From contig NZ_LFBV01000001.1 in assembly GCF_001905345.1 (NCBI RefSeq), forward strand, positions 259,321 to 323,320: a DNA stretch of 64,000 nt, written 5' to 3'. This DNA is from Streptomyces uncialis (GTDB lineage Bacteria > Actinomycetota > Actinomycetes > Streptomycetales > Streptomycetaceae). Below the pieces are notes generated by a model. That model had not been told where the DNA came from, did no database searches, and saw only the letters and a list, made by a program, of their open reading frames with translations. This document shows positions 43,987 through 53,621 of this stretch, piece after piece (position 1 is the first letter of the stretch; every line of letters starts with the position of its first letter). The translations under genes were made by a program, and so were the position numbers.

Positions 43987-45045
43987 TCAGCGGTCGAAGT
44001 CCAGCTCCACTTCCTCCGTCACCGGACGGGACTGGCACGCCAGGACGAATCCCGCGCCGGTCTCCTCCGGCTCCAGCGCGAAGTTGCGGTCCATGCGCAC
44101 CTCTCCGGAGACCAGGAACGCCCGGCATGTACCGCATACGCCGCCCTTGCACGCGTACGGGGCGTCCGGCCGGTTGCGCAGGACCGCTTCGAGCAGCGTC
44201 TCGCCGTCCTGGACCGCCCAGGTCCCCGCGCGTCCGTCGAGCCGCGCCGTGACCGAGCTGTGCGCGGGAGCGGGCACGCGGTCCGCCGGGGCGGGCGCGG
44301 CGTCCACATGGAAGATCTCCTCGTGGATACGGGACCGCGACACCCCGAGGCCGAGCAGCGCCCGCTCGGCGCCCTCCACCAGCCCCAGCGGCCCGCACAG
44401 GAACCAGCCCGCCACCCGCTCCACCGGAAGCAGTGCCGGGAGCAGGGCCGTCAGCCGCTCACGGTCCAGCCGACCGGAGGCGAGGCCCGCCTGCTGCTCC
44501 TCGCGGGACAGCGCCGTCACCAGCTGGAAGCGGTCGGGGAAGCGGTCCTTGAGGTCGGCCACCTCCTCCAGGAACATGGTCGACGCCGTCGTCCGGTCAC
44601 CGCGCAGCAGACAGAACCGGGCCTCGGGCTCGCGCTCCAGCAGGGTCCCCGCGATCGACAGGACGGGGGTGATCCCGCTGCCGCCGACCACCGCCGCGTA
44701 CCGTCCGGGCGCGGGGTCGAGGGTGAACCGGCCGGCCGGGAGCATCACATCGACCTCGTCGCCGACGGTGAGGTCCTTCAGCGCGTAGGTCGAGAAGGCG
44801 CCGCCGTCGACCAGCCGCACCCCCACGCGCAGTGTCCGGGGCCCCTCGGGACCCGGCGCGGGTGAGCAGATGGAGTACGTGCGGCGCACCTCCGTGCCGT
44901 CCAGGACGCGGCGCAGGGCCAGATGCTGGCCGGGCGCGTGCCGGTAGGAGGCGCGCAGCTCCGGCGGTACGTCGAAGGTGAGGGCGACGGAGTCGTCGGT
45001 GAGCCTGTCGACCGCGGCCACCCGGAGCGCGTGGAAGCGGGCCAT
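43987..45045 (-). CDS. paaE: Phenylacetyl-CoA epoxidase reductase PaaE, 352 aa
   Basis: N-terminal FAD-binding (RRTYSICSP) and NAD-binding (GGSGITPVLS) domains of the ferredoxin reductase type, then a C-terminal 2Fe-2S ferredoxin domain with CKGGVCGTC and a fourth Cys in LACQ. It passes electrons from NADPH to the PaaABC oxygenase. ATG 45045 overlaps the paaD stop by one base (TGATG). It is the last gene of the paaABCDE run. Confidence 0.95.
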   Translation of the reverse strand: MARFHALRVAAVDRLTDDSVALTFDVPPELRASYRHAPGQHLALRRVLDGTEVRRTYSICSPAPGPEGPRTLRVGVRLVDGGAFSTYALKDLTVGDEVDVMLPAGRFTLDPAPGRYAAVVGGSGITPVLSIAGTLLEREPEARFCLLRGDRTTASTMFLEEVADLKDRFPDRFQLVTALSREEQQAGLASGRLDRERLTALLPALLPVERVAGWFLCGPLGLVEGAERALLGLGVSRSRIHEEIFHVDAAPAPADRVPAPAHSSVTARLDGRAGTWAVQDGETLLEAVLRNRPDAPYACKGGVCGTCRAFLVSGEVRMDRNFALEPEETGAGFVLACQSRPVTEEVELDFDR

Positions 45046-45662
45046 CACAGCTCCTTGAAGTGGTCGAAGGGCTCCCGGCAGGCAAGACAGCGGCGCAGGG
45101 CCTTGCACGCCGTCGAGGAGAATCTGCTGAGCAGTTCGGTGTCGGCCGATCCGCAGACCGGGCAGGTCACCGGCTCCAGGGCGGCCGGGGCGGGTGCCGC
45201 GGCGGACGGGTCCGCCGCCCGGGTCGGCCCGAGCCGGATCCCGACCGGGCCCGTGGGGCGCTGGGTGCGGGGCGGGGCGATGCCGAACTCGCGGAGCTTG
45301 CGGCGGCCTTCGTCGGTGATGTCGTCGGTGGTCCAGGCGGGGGCGAGCACCGAACGGACCGTCACATCGGGTATGCCGTGCGCGTGCAGCACGCGCTCGA
45401 TGTCCAGGGACATGGCCTCGACGGCGGGGCAGCCGGTGTACGTGGGGGTGAGGTCGACCTCCACCCGGCCGGGGCCGCGCAGCCGCACCGCGCGCAGCAC
45501 GCCGAGCTCCGCGAGGGTGATCACCGGCAGTTCGGGGTCGAGCACCGATCCGGCGAGCCGCCGCAGCCGCGCTTCGAGGGCGGTGTCCGTGCCGGGCTCC
45601 TGGCCGCGGTCGTCCGTCGCGGCGGGGTTTGCCGCCCCGGGGACGCTGTGGGTGGTCACCAT
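45045..45662 (-). CDS. paaD: Phenylacetate epoxidase subunit PaaD, 205 aa
   Basis: A MIP18/DUF59-type domain (VLDPELPVITLAELGVLRAV, then VDLTPTYTGCPAVEAM) with a C-terminal zinc or Fe-S like cluster CPVCGSADT and CLACREPFDHF. PaaD is thought to help mature the metal centres of the PaaABCE oxygenase. ATG 45662 (or GTG 45659) overlaps the paaC stop. The longer open frame upstream overlaps paaC and is not used. Confidence 0.93.
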   Translation of the reverse strand: MVTTHSVPGAANPAATDDRGQEPGTDTALEARLRRLAGSVLDPELPVITLAELGVLRAVRLRGPGRVEVDLTPTYTGCPAVEAMSLDIERVLHAHGIPDVTVRSVLAPAWTTDDITDEGRRKLREFGIAPPRTQRPTGPVGIRLGPTRAADPSAAAPAPAALEPVTCPVCGSADTELLSRFSSTACKALRRCLACREPFDHFKEL

Positions 45663-46414
45663 GACGCCCCCGGGTGGCTGCGGTGCAGATGCTGCATCTC
45701 GGCGAGCATCCGGCCGAACGACTCGGTGTGCAGACCGTCCCGGCCCGCGCCCGCGCGCCACGCACCGGACTGCGGGCCCTCGGGCAGGGCGAGGGTGGCC
45801 GCCTCCAGGACGCCGCTCACGGAGCGCGTCCACGCGTCCCGTATCCCGGCCCAGTCCAGGTCGAGGCCGTCGAGCGGCTGGAACATCTCACCGGTGTACC
45901 GCCACAGGGCCTCGGTCGCCCGGCTCATCCGCGCCCGGCTCTCCCGCGTGCCGTCGCCGAGGCGCAGGGTCCACTGCTCGGCGTGGTCCTGGTGGTACGC
46001 CACTTCCTTGACGGCCTTCGCCGCGAGTGGTGCGAAGGGCGTGTCACCGGCGGCCAGCGCCTCGTGCAGCAGCCGCTGGTACGTGGAGAAGTAGAGCTGA
46101 CGGGCGATGGTGTGGGCGAAGTCGCCGTTCGGCTGCTCGACCAACTGGAGGTTGCGGAAGGCGCGTTCCTCGCGGAGGTACGCCAGTTCGTCCTCGTCAC
46201 CGGCCATCGACAGCAGTATCCGGGCCTGGCCGAGCAGGTCCAGGGCGATGTTCGCCAGGGCGACCTCCTCCTCCAGCACCGGGGCGTTGCCCGCCCACTC
46301 GCCCAGCCGGTGCGAGAGCACGAGGGCGTCGTCACCGAGGGGCAGCGCGGCGGGGTGCGCGGTGGGACGCGTGGTGGGGAGGGCGGTCGGCGTGGGCGGG
46401 ACGGTGCGCGTCAC
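45656..46414 (-). CDS. paaC: Phenylacetyl-CoA epoxidase structural subunit PaaC, 252 aa
   Basis: Ferritin-like helical protein of the PaaA/PaaC family: LALANIAL-type helix (EEEVALANIALDLLGQARIL), VEQPNGDFAHTIARQLYFS and KEVAYHQDHAEQWTLRLGDG. PaaC lacks a functional diiron site and supports PaaA. GTG 46414 overlaps the paaB stop (GTGA). A Pro/Thr-rich leader precedes the family core. Confidence 0.94.
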   Translation of the reverse strand: MTRTVPPTPTALPTTRPTAHPAALPLGDDALVLSHRLGEWAGNAPVLEEEVALANIALDLLGQARILLSMAGDEDELAYLREERAFRNLQLVEQPNGDFAHTIARQLYFSTYQRLLHEALAAGDTPFAPLAAKAVKEVAYHQDHAEQWTLRLGDGTRESRARMSRATEALWRYTGEMFQPLDGLDLDWAGIRDAWTRSVSGVLEAATLALPEGPQSGAWRAGAGRDGLHTESFGRMLAEMQHLHRSHPGASW

Positions 46415-46697
46415 AGGTGCTTCACCCCTTCCGGGATCTCGTAGAACGTCGGGTGCCGGTACGCCTTGTCGGCCGCCGGTTCGAAGAACGGGTCCTTCTC
46501 GTCGGGCGACGAGGCGGTGATCGCGGTGGAGGGGACGACCCACAGCGAGACGCCTTCGCCGCGCCGGGTGTACAGGTCCCGGGCGTTGCGCAGGGCCATC
46601 GCGGCGTCCGGGGCGTGCAGGCTTCCCGCGTGGGTGTGCGACAGGCCGCGCCGGGAGCGTACGAAGACCTCCCACAGCGGCCAGTCCGTCGTGTCGC

Positions 46698-46701
<4 letters not shown>
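46411..46701 (-). CDS. paaB: Phenylacetyl-CoA epoxidase subunit PaaB, 96 aa
   Basis: Small family-specific protein: [40 protein letters not shown], and [16 protein letters not shown] at the end. It bridges PaaAC heterodimers in the oxygenase complex. ATG 46701 overlaps the paaA stop (ATGA) and its own stop overlaps paaC. The length is normal. Confidence 0.95.
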
Positions 46702-47834
<1,133 letters not shown>

Positions 47835-48181
47835 GCCCGTCCCCTTCGATCCCGATCCGGCCCTGATCCGGCTCTGCTCGATCTTGATTCGGCCTGACTT
47901 GGTCCCGCTTCGCCCCGATGCGCCCGTGGTCCACGGCGCGATCGGCTTCGGTCCGCCCCCGATCGGCTTCCGGCCCGCCCCGGTCCGGTGCGGGCCGCTC
48001 CCGATCAGTGTACCGACCGATCGTTCGGTTCGTCGGATTCAATGGTGAGACCCCGCCCCGTAGGGTGTCAACCCTGTGGATAACCCCATGACGCTGTGCC
48101 GGGCGGGCGGCCCTGAGTAGCGTGCCGAAGCGAGAGCGGCGGGGCGGCGCGGCATCGGACCGGAAGCGGAAGCGGGGCGGT
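47835..48181. other. Divergent region between paaA and the DUF5819 gene
   Basis: 347 bases. The stretch next to paaA is a degenerate repeat of gatccggccctgatccgg-like units. The PaaR-type site is at 48016-48029. A tgtggataa DnaA-box match is at 48074-48082. If the DUF5819 gene starts at GTG 48122, the last 60 bases are coding. Confidence 0.55.
48016..48029. promoter_or_regulatory. PaaR-type operator before paaA
   Basis: accgatcgttcggt: accga and tcggt arms around tcgt. This is the exact reverse complement of the site at 53551. TetR-family PaaR regulators bind palindromes of this general form near paa genes. Confidence 0.82.
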
Positions 48182-49624
48182 ATGAACTCGTACGACGGTG
48201 AGGCGCGGGGCGCACGGGGTGCGCGTGAGGAGGACGGGGCCCACGAACCCCGGTCCGCGCCCCCTCCCGGCCCGCTCGACGCCCCGGCCGACGGGTCGGT
48301 CCCTGAGCCGGTCCGCGAGCCGGTTGACGGGTCGGCCGACGGATCGGCCGGCCCGGTGTCGAAGACACCCGCCGGTGACCTGGCGGACGCCCTGGCGCAA
48401 GCCCCGGCCGCGTCCGAAGCCCCCGCGGCCCGCGCGGACACCCCGGACCCCGATCCGGTTCCTGGCTCCGGCCCCGGCCCCGGTTCCGGCCCTGATGCCG
48501 ACGCCGGCCCTGGCGCTGGCACCGACACCGACGTCGATGCCGACGCAGACGCCGACCCCGGTCCTCCCCGCCCCCGCCCCGTCCCCGGTCAGCGCCGCAG
48601 CCCGGCCCCCGGTCCGGTGCTGGGCCCGGTCCCCACCCCCATCCCGGGCCTGGTGGGCCCCGTACCGGGCCCCGTACCGGGCTCCGACGGCCCCACGGCC
48701 AACGACCCCGGCGCCCCGCTCCCCGGTGCCGCCTGGCCTCCACCTGGTGGCACCCCACCCGCCGGTGCCGCCTGGCCTCCGGGTGCCGCCTGGCCCCCCG
48801 CGGGCACCCCGGCCCCCGACAACCGCACCTGGCCCACCGCCGCACCGGGCACCCACACCGCATCGGGCACCCCCGGCGGGCCGGGCACCCCCGGCGGGCC
48901 CGCCGCCCCCGCCGCCCCGCCCCGCGCGGGCATAGCGGGGCTGCCGTTCGGGCAGCAGATCGTCGCGGCCCTCGCGCTCGCGCTGATCGCCGTCGCCGCC
49001 GGTACCCATCTCGCGATCGTCTTCCTGCATGTCGCGCCGTCCAACACGCTGACCAAGCAGCACAGCGAGGCCATAGACGACTGGGTGTACCCGGAGTTCG
49101 AGCAGAACTGGAAGCTGTTCGCGCCGAACCCGTTGCAACAGAACGTCGCCGTCCAGGTCCGCGCCCAGTTGCGGGACAAGGGCGGGGACACGTTCGTCAC
49201 CGGGTGGTACGACCTGTCCGCGCTGGACGGGGAGGCCATCGACGGCAATCTGCTGCCGAGCCACACCCAGCAGAACGAACTGCGCCGCGCGTGGGACTTC
49301 TTCAGCAACTCGCACGACAACGAGAACCGCGCCACCGGGCTGCGCGGCGCGCTCTCCGAGCGCTATGTCCGCCGGATCGCCGTGATGCGGCTGGAACGTC
49401 TGCGCGCGGAGCGGCCCGACGAGCGGGACGGGACGATCGAGCGGATCCAGATGCGCTCCGTCACCACCAATGTGGCGCCGCCGCCCTGGAGCGGTGAGAG
49501 CGCCGACCGCAAACCCACGTTCCGGCAGCTCCCCTGGTGGCTGGTGGACGAGGACGACAAGCCCCTCGACGCGGCGGGCGACCCGCGCGCGGGTGACGGC
49601 CGGACGGAGGCGGGGTCCCGGTGA
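48182..49624 (+). CDS. DUF5819-family membrane protein, 480 aa
   Basis: Residues 1-255 are a low-complexity Pro/Gly/Ala/Asp tail with DADADADPGP and repeated PGPVPG and GAAWPP units. One membrane helix (about 265-290, IVAALALALIAVAAGTHLAI) and the DUF5819 domain (PEFEQNWKLFAPNPLQQNVA, then SVTTNVAPPPW) follow. Its stop overlaps the HTTM gene (GTGA), and the two families usually occur together. ATG 48182 follows GCGGGGC; GTG 48122 would add 20 residues. Confidence 0.85.
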   Translation: MNSYDGEARGARGAREEDGAHEPRSAPPPGPLDAPADGSVPEPVREPVDGSADGSAGPVSKTPAGDLADALAQAPAASEAPAARADTPDPDPVPGSGPGPGSGPDADAGPGAGTDTDVDADADADPGPPRPRPVPGQRRSPAPGPVLGPVPTPIPGLVGPVPGPVPGSDGPTANDPGAPLPGAAWPPPGGTPPAGAAWPPGAAWPPAGTPAPDNRTWPTAAPGTHTASGTPGGPGTPGGPAAPAAPPRAGIAGLPFGQQIVAALALALIAVAAGTHLAIVFLHVAPSNTLTKQHSEAIDDWVYPEFEQNWKLFAPNPLQQNVAVQVRAQLRDKGGDTFVTGWYDLSALDGEAIDGNLLPSHTQQNELRRAWDFFSNSHDNENRATGLRGALSERYVRRIAVMRLERLRAERPDERDGTIERIQMRSVTTNVAPPPWSGESADRKPTFRQLPWWLVDEDDKPLDAAGDPRAGDGRTEAGSR

Positions 49625-50880
49625 GGCGATTCGCCAGTACCTTCGCGCGTGGCGTCGACCGGGTCACGGGCAGTGCCCTGGGCCCCTACCAGAGCGCGAT
49701 CATCCGTATCGGCTTCGCCGCGACCTGGCTGTTCTTCCTGCTGCGCGAACTGCCGCACCGCCATGAGCTCTACGGTCCGGACGGTCCGTGGAACTGGGAC
49801 ATGGCCCGTCAGCTCATCGCCGACAACGGCGCCTTCACGGTGCTGATGTGGTCCGACAGCGTGCTCTGGTTCGAGATCGTCTACGGGATCGCCCTGCTGT
49901 CCAGCGCCCTGCTGATGCTCGGCTGGCGCACCCGGACCATGTCCGTGCTGTTCATGATCGGCGTGCTGTCCCTCCAGAACCGCAGTGTCTTCATGGGCGA
50001 CGGCGGCGACAACGTCATCCATCTGATGGCGATGTACCTGGTCCTCACCCGCTGCGGTCAGGTGTGGTCGCTGGACGCCCGCAGGGAACGCCGCCGGGCC
50101 GCTGCCCACGCGCGCGGGGTGCGGGTCTCGGAGGACGTGGTCGGGCCCGTCCTGTGGTGGACCCTGGGCGTCGTCCTGTCGGCCGTCACGTTCAGCGGCA
50201 AGGGCACCTGGGGCTGGCTGCTGGTCTTCTGGAGCCTGTGGGTCGTCCAGGCCCTGTGGTGGGCCGCGAACCGCAGCCGTGGCGGCTCCGGCAACGCGAA
50301 CCGGCGGCTGCTCGACGTCGTCGCCAACATCGCCCATAACGCCGGGCTGCTGATCATCATGGCGGAGGCGTGTCTGATCTACGCCACGGCCGGCTGGTAC
50401 AAGGTCCAGGGCAGTCGCTGGCAGGACGGTACGGCGGTCTACTACCCGCTGCATCTGGACTACTTCTCGCCGTGGCCCGCGCTGTCCGACCTGATGACGC
50501 AGTACGGCACCTTCATCATGATCGTCACCTACGGGACCGTCATCGTGCAGGTCGCGTTCCCCTTCACACTGTTCAACCGGCGCGTCAAGAACGTCCTTCT
50601 CGCGATCATGATCGTCGAGCACAGCGTCATCGCGGTCACCCTGGGGCTGCCGTTCTTCTCGCTGGCGATGATCGCGGCAGACGCCGTCTTCCTGCCGACG
50701 TCGTTCCTGCGGCGGGTCGGCCGTCGGGCGGAGCGCGCGCGGGTGCGGGTCACCAAGGCGTTCGCCGGCCGGGTGCCCAAGGCCGTGAGACTGCCGGGGC
50801 AGCGTGCCGGGGAGCCGTCCTCCGACGCTCCGGGACCGCGGGAGGCCGAGCCGAGCGTGGGCGGCGCCGCCAAGGGCTGA
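49621..50880 (+). CDS. HTTM-domain membrane protein, 419 aa
   Basis: About eight membrane helices of the HTTM (vitamin-K-dependent gamma-carboxylase-like) family: SAIIRIGFAATWLFFLLREL, HRHELYGPDGPW, RTRTMSVLFMIGVLSLQNRS, ATAGWYKVQGSRWQDGTAVY. The cytoplasmic tail from about residue 365 is charged and Pro-rich. Bacterial members have no proven reaction. It is coupled to the DUF5819 gene by GTGA, suggesting one membrane complex. Confidence 0.88.
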   Translation: MRRFASTFARGVDRVTGSALGPYQSAIIRIGFAATWLFFLLRELPHRHELYGPDGPWNWDMARQLIADNGAFTVLMWSDSVLWFEIVYGIALLSSALLMLGWRTRTMSVLFMIGVLSLQNRSVFMGDGGDNVIHLMAMYLVLTRCGQVWSLDARRERRRAAAHARGVRVSEDVVGPVLWWTLGVVLSAVTFSGKGTWGWLLVFWSLWVVQALWWAANRSRGGSGNANRRLLDVVANIAHNAGLLIIMAEACLIYATAGWYKVQGSRWQDGTAVYYPLHLDYFSPWPALSDLMTQYGTFIMIVTYGTVIVQVAFPFTLFNRRVKNVLLAIMIVEHSVIAVTLGLPFFSLAMIAADAVFLPTSFLRRVGRRAERARVRVTKAFAGRVPKAVRLPGQRAGEPSSDAPGPREAEPSVGGAAKG

Positions 50881-50970
50881 GGCGGGCCGGGCCGGGGTCC
50901 CGGCCGGGCCCCGACCGTACGTCTCCGAAGCACGACTGTCCGGTCCCGGACCGCACGTAGGCTGACCGGC

Positions 50971-51768
50971 ATGAACGCGAGCGGAACCCCTCCCCACCCC
51001 GGCGACGGCCGTGACCCCGACGGCGCCGTCCGGGCGTGGCGGGGTCTCGCCTCGGACGCCGTGCTGCTCGACGGGTTCCACGCGGTGAAGCACGCCCTGC
51101 GGTTCGGCGCGGCGGTCCCCGTCGCCCTGACCAGCGACCGGGCCGCCGTCCTCGCCCTCGCGGACGACCTCGCGCCCGATGTACGGGCCGCGCTGGACGC
51201 CCTGCTCGTGGAGGTCCCGGCCGACACCCTGCGCGCGCTGGTGCCTCGGCTGCATCCCACCGCTGTCGCCGCGCTCGGCTCGCGTCCGTCCCGTGCGGAG
51301 GGGCTCGCCGCGCTGTCCCGTGTCCCGCGGACCCGCCCCGTCGTCGTTCTCGACCAGCCGCGCAACCTGGGCAACGCCGGGGCCGTGATCCGGCTCGCGG
51401 CGGGCTTCGGGATCACCGGGGTGATCACCACCGGGACGCTCGACCCCTGGCACCCCACGGTCGTACGCGGGGGCGCCGGGCTGCACTTCGCGACGGTGGT
51501 GGAGCGCGTCGAGGACGCCGGACAGCTTCCCCCGGGGCCGCTGTACGCCCTCGACGCGGAGGGCGAGGACATCCGCGGCCTCACCCTCCCCGACGACGCG
51601 ATCCTCGCCTTCGGCTCCGAACGCACCGGACTGTCCGCTCCGGTGCGCGAGCGCGCCGACCAGCTGGTGTCGCTGCCGATGAACCCCCGGGTCTCCAGCT
51701 ACAACCTGGCGACGAGTGTCGCGATGACCCTCTTCCACTGGTCCACCGGCCACGGCCCGGCGGTGTAG
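50971..51768 (+). CDS. SpoU/TrmH-family RNA methyltransferase, 265 aa
   Basis: Residues 1-115 are a variable substrate-binding part. Residues 120-265 form the SPOUT knot with VVVLDQPRNLGNAGAVIRLA (motif 1), FGSERTGLS (motif 2) and LPMNPRVSSYNLATSVAMTL (motif 3). It 2'-O-methylates a ribose in tRNA or rRNA; the exact target is not predictable here. ATG 50971 is preceded by a weak site. It ends 12 bases from the convergent paaN. Confidence 0.9.
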   Translation: MNASGTPPHPGDGRDPDGAVRAWRGLASDAVLLDGFHAVKHALRFGAAVPVALTSDRAAVLALADDLAPDVRAALDALLVEVPADTLRALVPRLHPTAVAALGSRPSRAEGLAALSRVPRTRPVVVLDQPRNLGNAGAVIRLAAGFGITGVITTGTLDPWHPTVVRGGAGLHFATVVERVEDAGQLPPGPLYALDAEGEDIRGLTLPDDAILAFGSERTGLSAPVRERADQLVSLPMNPRVSSYNLATSVAMTLFHWSTGHGPAV

Positions 51769-51780
51769 GCGCGCTTCCCG

Positions 51781-53472
51781 TCACACCGTGCCGCGGACCT
51801 CCACCACACGGAAGCGGCCCGCGACGAAGGCCCCGTCGCACAGGGTGGCGTTCGCCGCCGGGTTGCCGCCCGAGCCGTGGAAGTCGGAGAAGGCCGCGGT
51901 CTGGTTGAGATAGACCCCGCCGGTGAGGTTGAGCGACAGCTGGGCGGGCTCGTCCAGACAGACCTCCTCGACGGCCCGTGCCACCTCCTCGGACGTCGTG
52001 TACGCCCCGACGGTCATCGCGCCCTTCTCCCGGATCGTCCGGCGCAGCAGCTCCACGGAGTCGGCGGTGGAGTCCATGGAGACGGCGAAGGAGACCGGGC
52101 CGAAGCACTCGCCGAGGTACGCGGCCCCGTCGTCCGCCTTGGTGCCGTCCAGCTTGACGACGGCGGGGGTGCGGACCACGGCCTCCGGGTACTCCGGGTT
52201 GCTGACCGCGCGGGAGGCGAGGGCGACCTCGCCGAGGTCCGGGGCGGCGTCGAGCCGGGCCTTCACCCCGGGGTTGACCAGGGCGCCCAGCAGGCCGTTC
52301 GCACGGGCGTCGTCGCCGAGGAGACCGCTCACCGCCGCCGCCAGGTCGGCCACGAACTCGTCGTACGTGCGCGGGCCCGCGTCGGTGGTGATGCCGTCGC
52401 GGGGGATGAGCAGGTTCTGCGGGGTGGTGCACATCTGGCCGCTGTACAGGGAGAGCGAGAAGGCCAGGTTGGCGAGCATGCCCTTGTAGTCGTCGGTGGA
52501 GTCGACGACGACGGTGTTGACGCCCGCCTTCTCGGTGTACACCTGCGCCTGGCGGGCGTTGTCCTCCAGCCAGTCACCGAACTCCGTGGAGCCGGTGTAG
52601 TCGATGATCCGGACCTCGGGGCGCAGCGCGAGGGTCTTCGCGAGGCCCTCGCCGGGGCGTTCGGCGGCCAGGGCCACGAGGTCGGGGTCGAAGCCGGCGT
52701 CACCGAGGACCGCGCGGGCCACCTGGACGGTGAGGGCCAGCGGGAGCACCGCGCGCGGATGGGGCTTGACGAGGACGGCGTTGCCGGTGGCGAGCGAGGC
52801 GAACAGGCCCGGGTAGCCGTTCCACGTGGGGAAGGTGTTGCAGCCGACGACCAGGGCGACGCCGCGGCCCACGGGGGTGAACCGCTTGGTCAGCTCCAGC
52901 GGGTCGCGCTTGCCCTGGGGCTTGGTCCACCCGGCGGACGCGGGGGTGCGGACCTGCTCGGCGTACGCGTAGGCGACGGCCTCCAGACCGCGGTCCTGGG
53001 CGTGGGGGCCGCCCGCCTGGAACGCCATCATGAACGCCTGGCCGCTGGTGTGCATGACGGCGTGCGCGAACTCATGGGTCCGGGCGTTGATCCGGGCCAG
53101 GACCTCCAGGCAGACCGCGGCGCGCAGCTCCGGCCCGGCCGCGCGCCAGGCGGGCAGGCCCGCGCGCATGGCCGGGAGCAGGACGTCCGGGTCGGGGTGC
53201 GGGTACTCGACGCCCAGCTCGGGGCCGTACGGCGAGCGCTCGCCGCCGACCCAGTCGTCGGTGCCGGGCTGGCCGAGGTCGAGCCGGGTCCCGGCGACGG
53301 CGTCGAACGCGGCCTTGCCCTCGGCGGGGCCGAGGCTGCCGTTCTCCCCGTACGCCTTGGGGTGCTCGGGGTGCGGGGACCAGTACGCGCGGGTACCGAT
53401 CGCCTCAAGGGCCTGGTCGAGCAGCTGGCGGTGCTTCGCTACCAGCGGGTGCGCGGTGGGTTCGGCGGCCAT
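51781..53472 (-). CDS. paaN: Phenylacetate degradation protein PaaN (aldehyde dehydrogenase type), 563 aa
   Basis: Aldehyde-dehydrogenase-fold protein of the PaaN group: VGCNTFPTWNGYPGLFASLA, then the nucleophile region YSGQMCTTPQNLLIP. There is no C-terminal MaoC hydratase domain such as that of E. coli PaaZ. It acts in oxepin-CoA ring opening and semialdehyde oxidation, so a separate hydratase would be needed. ATG 53472 follows GAGGAGG. It is divergent from paaH with a PaaR-type site between. Confidence 0.93.
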   Translation of the reverse strand: MAAEPTAHPLVAKHRQLLDQALEAIGTRAYWSPHPEHPKAYGENGSLGPAEGKAAFDAVAGTRLDLGQPGTDDWVGGERSPYGPELGVEYPHPDPDVLLPAMRAGLPAWRAAGPELRAAVCLEVLARINARTHEFAHAVMHTSGQAFMMAFQAGGPHAQDRGLEAVAYAYAEQVRTPASAGWTKPQGKRDPLELTKRFTPVGRGVALVVGCNTFPTWNGYPGLFASLATGNAVLVKPHPRAVLPLALTVQVARAVLGDAGFDPDLVALAAERPGEGLAKTLALRPEVRIIDYTGSTEFGDWLEDNARQAQVYTEKAGVNTVVVDSTDDYKGMLANLAFSLSLYSGQMCTTPQNLLIPRDGITTDAGPRTYDEFVADLAAAVSGLLGDDARANGLLGALVNPGVKARLDAAPDLGEVALASRAVSNPEYPEAVVRTPAVVKLDGTKADDGAAYLGECFGPVSFAVSMDSTADSVELLRRTIREKGAMTVGAYTTSEEVARAVEEVCLDEPAQLSLNLTGGVYLNQTAAFSDFHGSGGNPAANATLCDGAFVAGRFRVVEVRGTV

Positions 53473-53550
53473 GGGGGACCAACTCCTCCTCGGGACGGCT
53501 GCTGACTGAGCCGACGAGCTGGGCAGGAACAGGCGGACAGAGCTAGAGTA

Positions 53551-53564
53551 ACCGAACGATCGGT
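53551..53564. promoter_or_regulatory. PaaR-type operator between paaN and paaH
   Basis: accgaacgatcggt, flanked by gagta and cgggac. It sits 79 bases from the paaN start and 58 from the paaH start, so one site can control both. Confidence 0.85.
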
Positions 53565-53621
53565 CGGGACAAGGGGGTCCGCCGAACCTGTGGAAAACCC
53601 CGTGCGGGAGGATCTGCGAGC

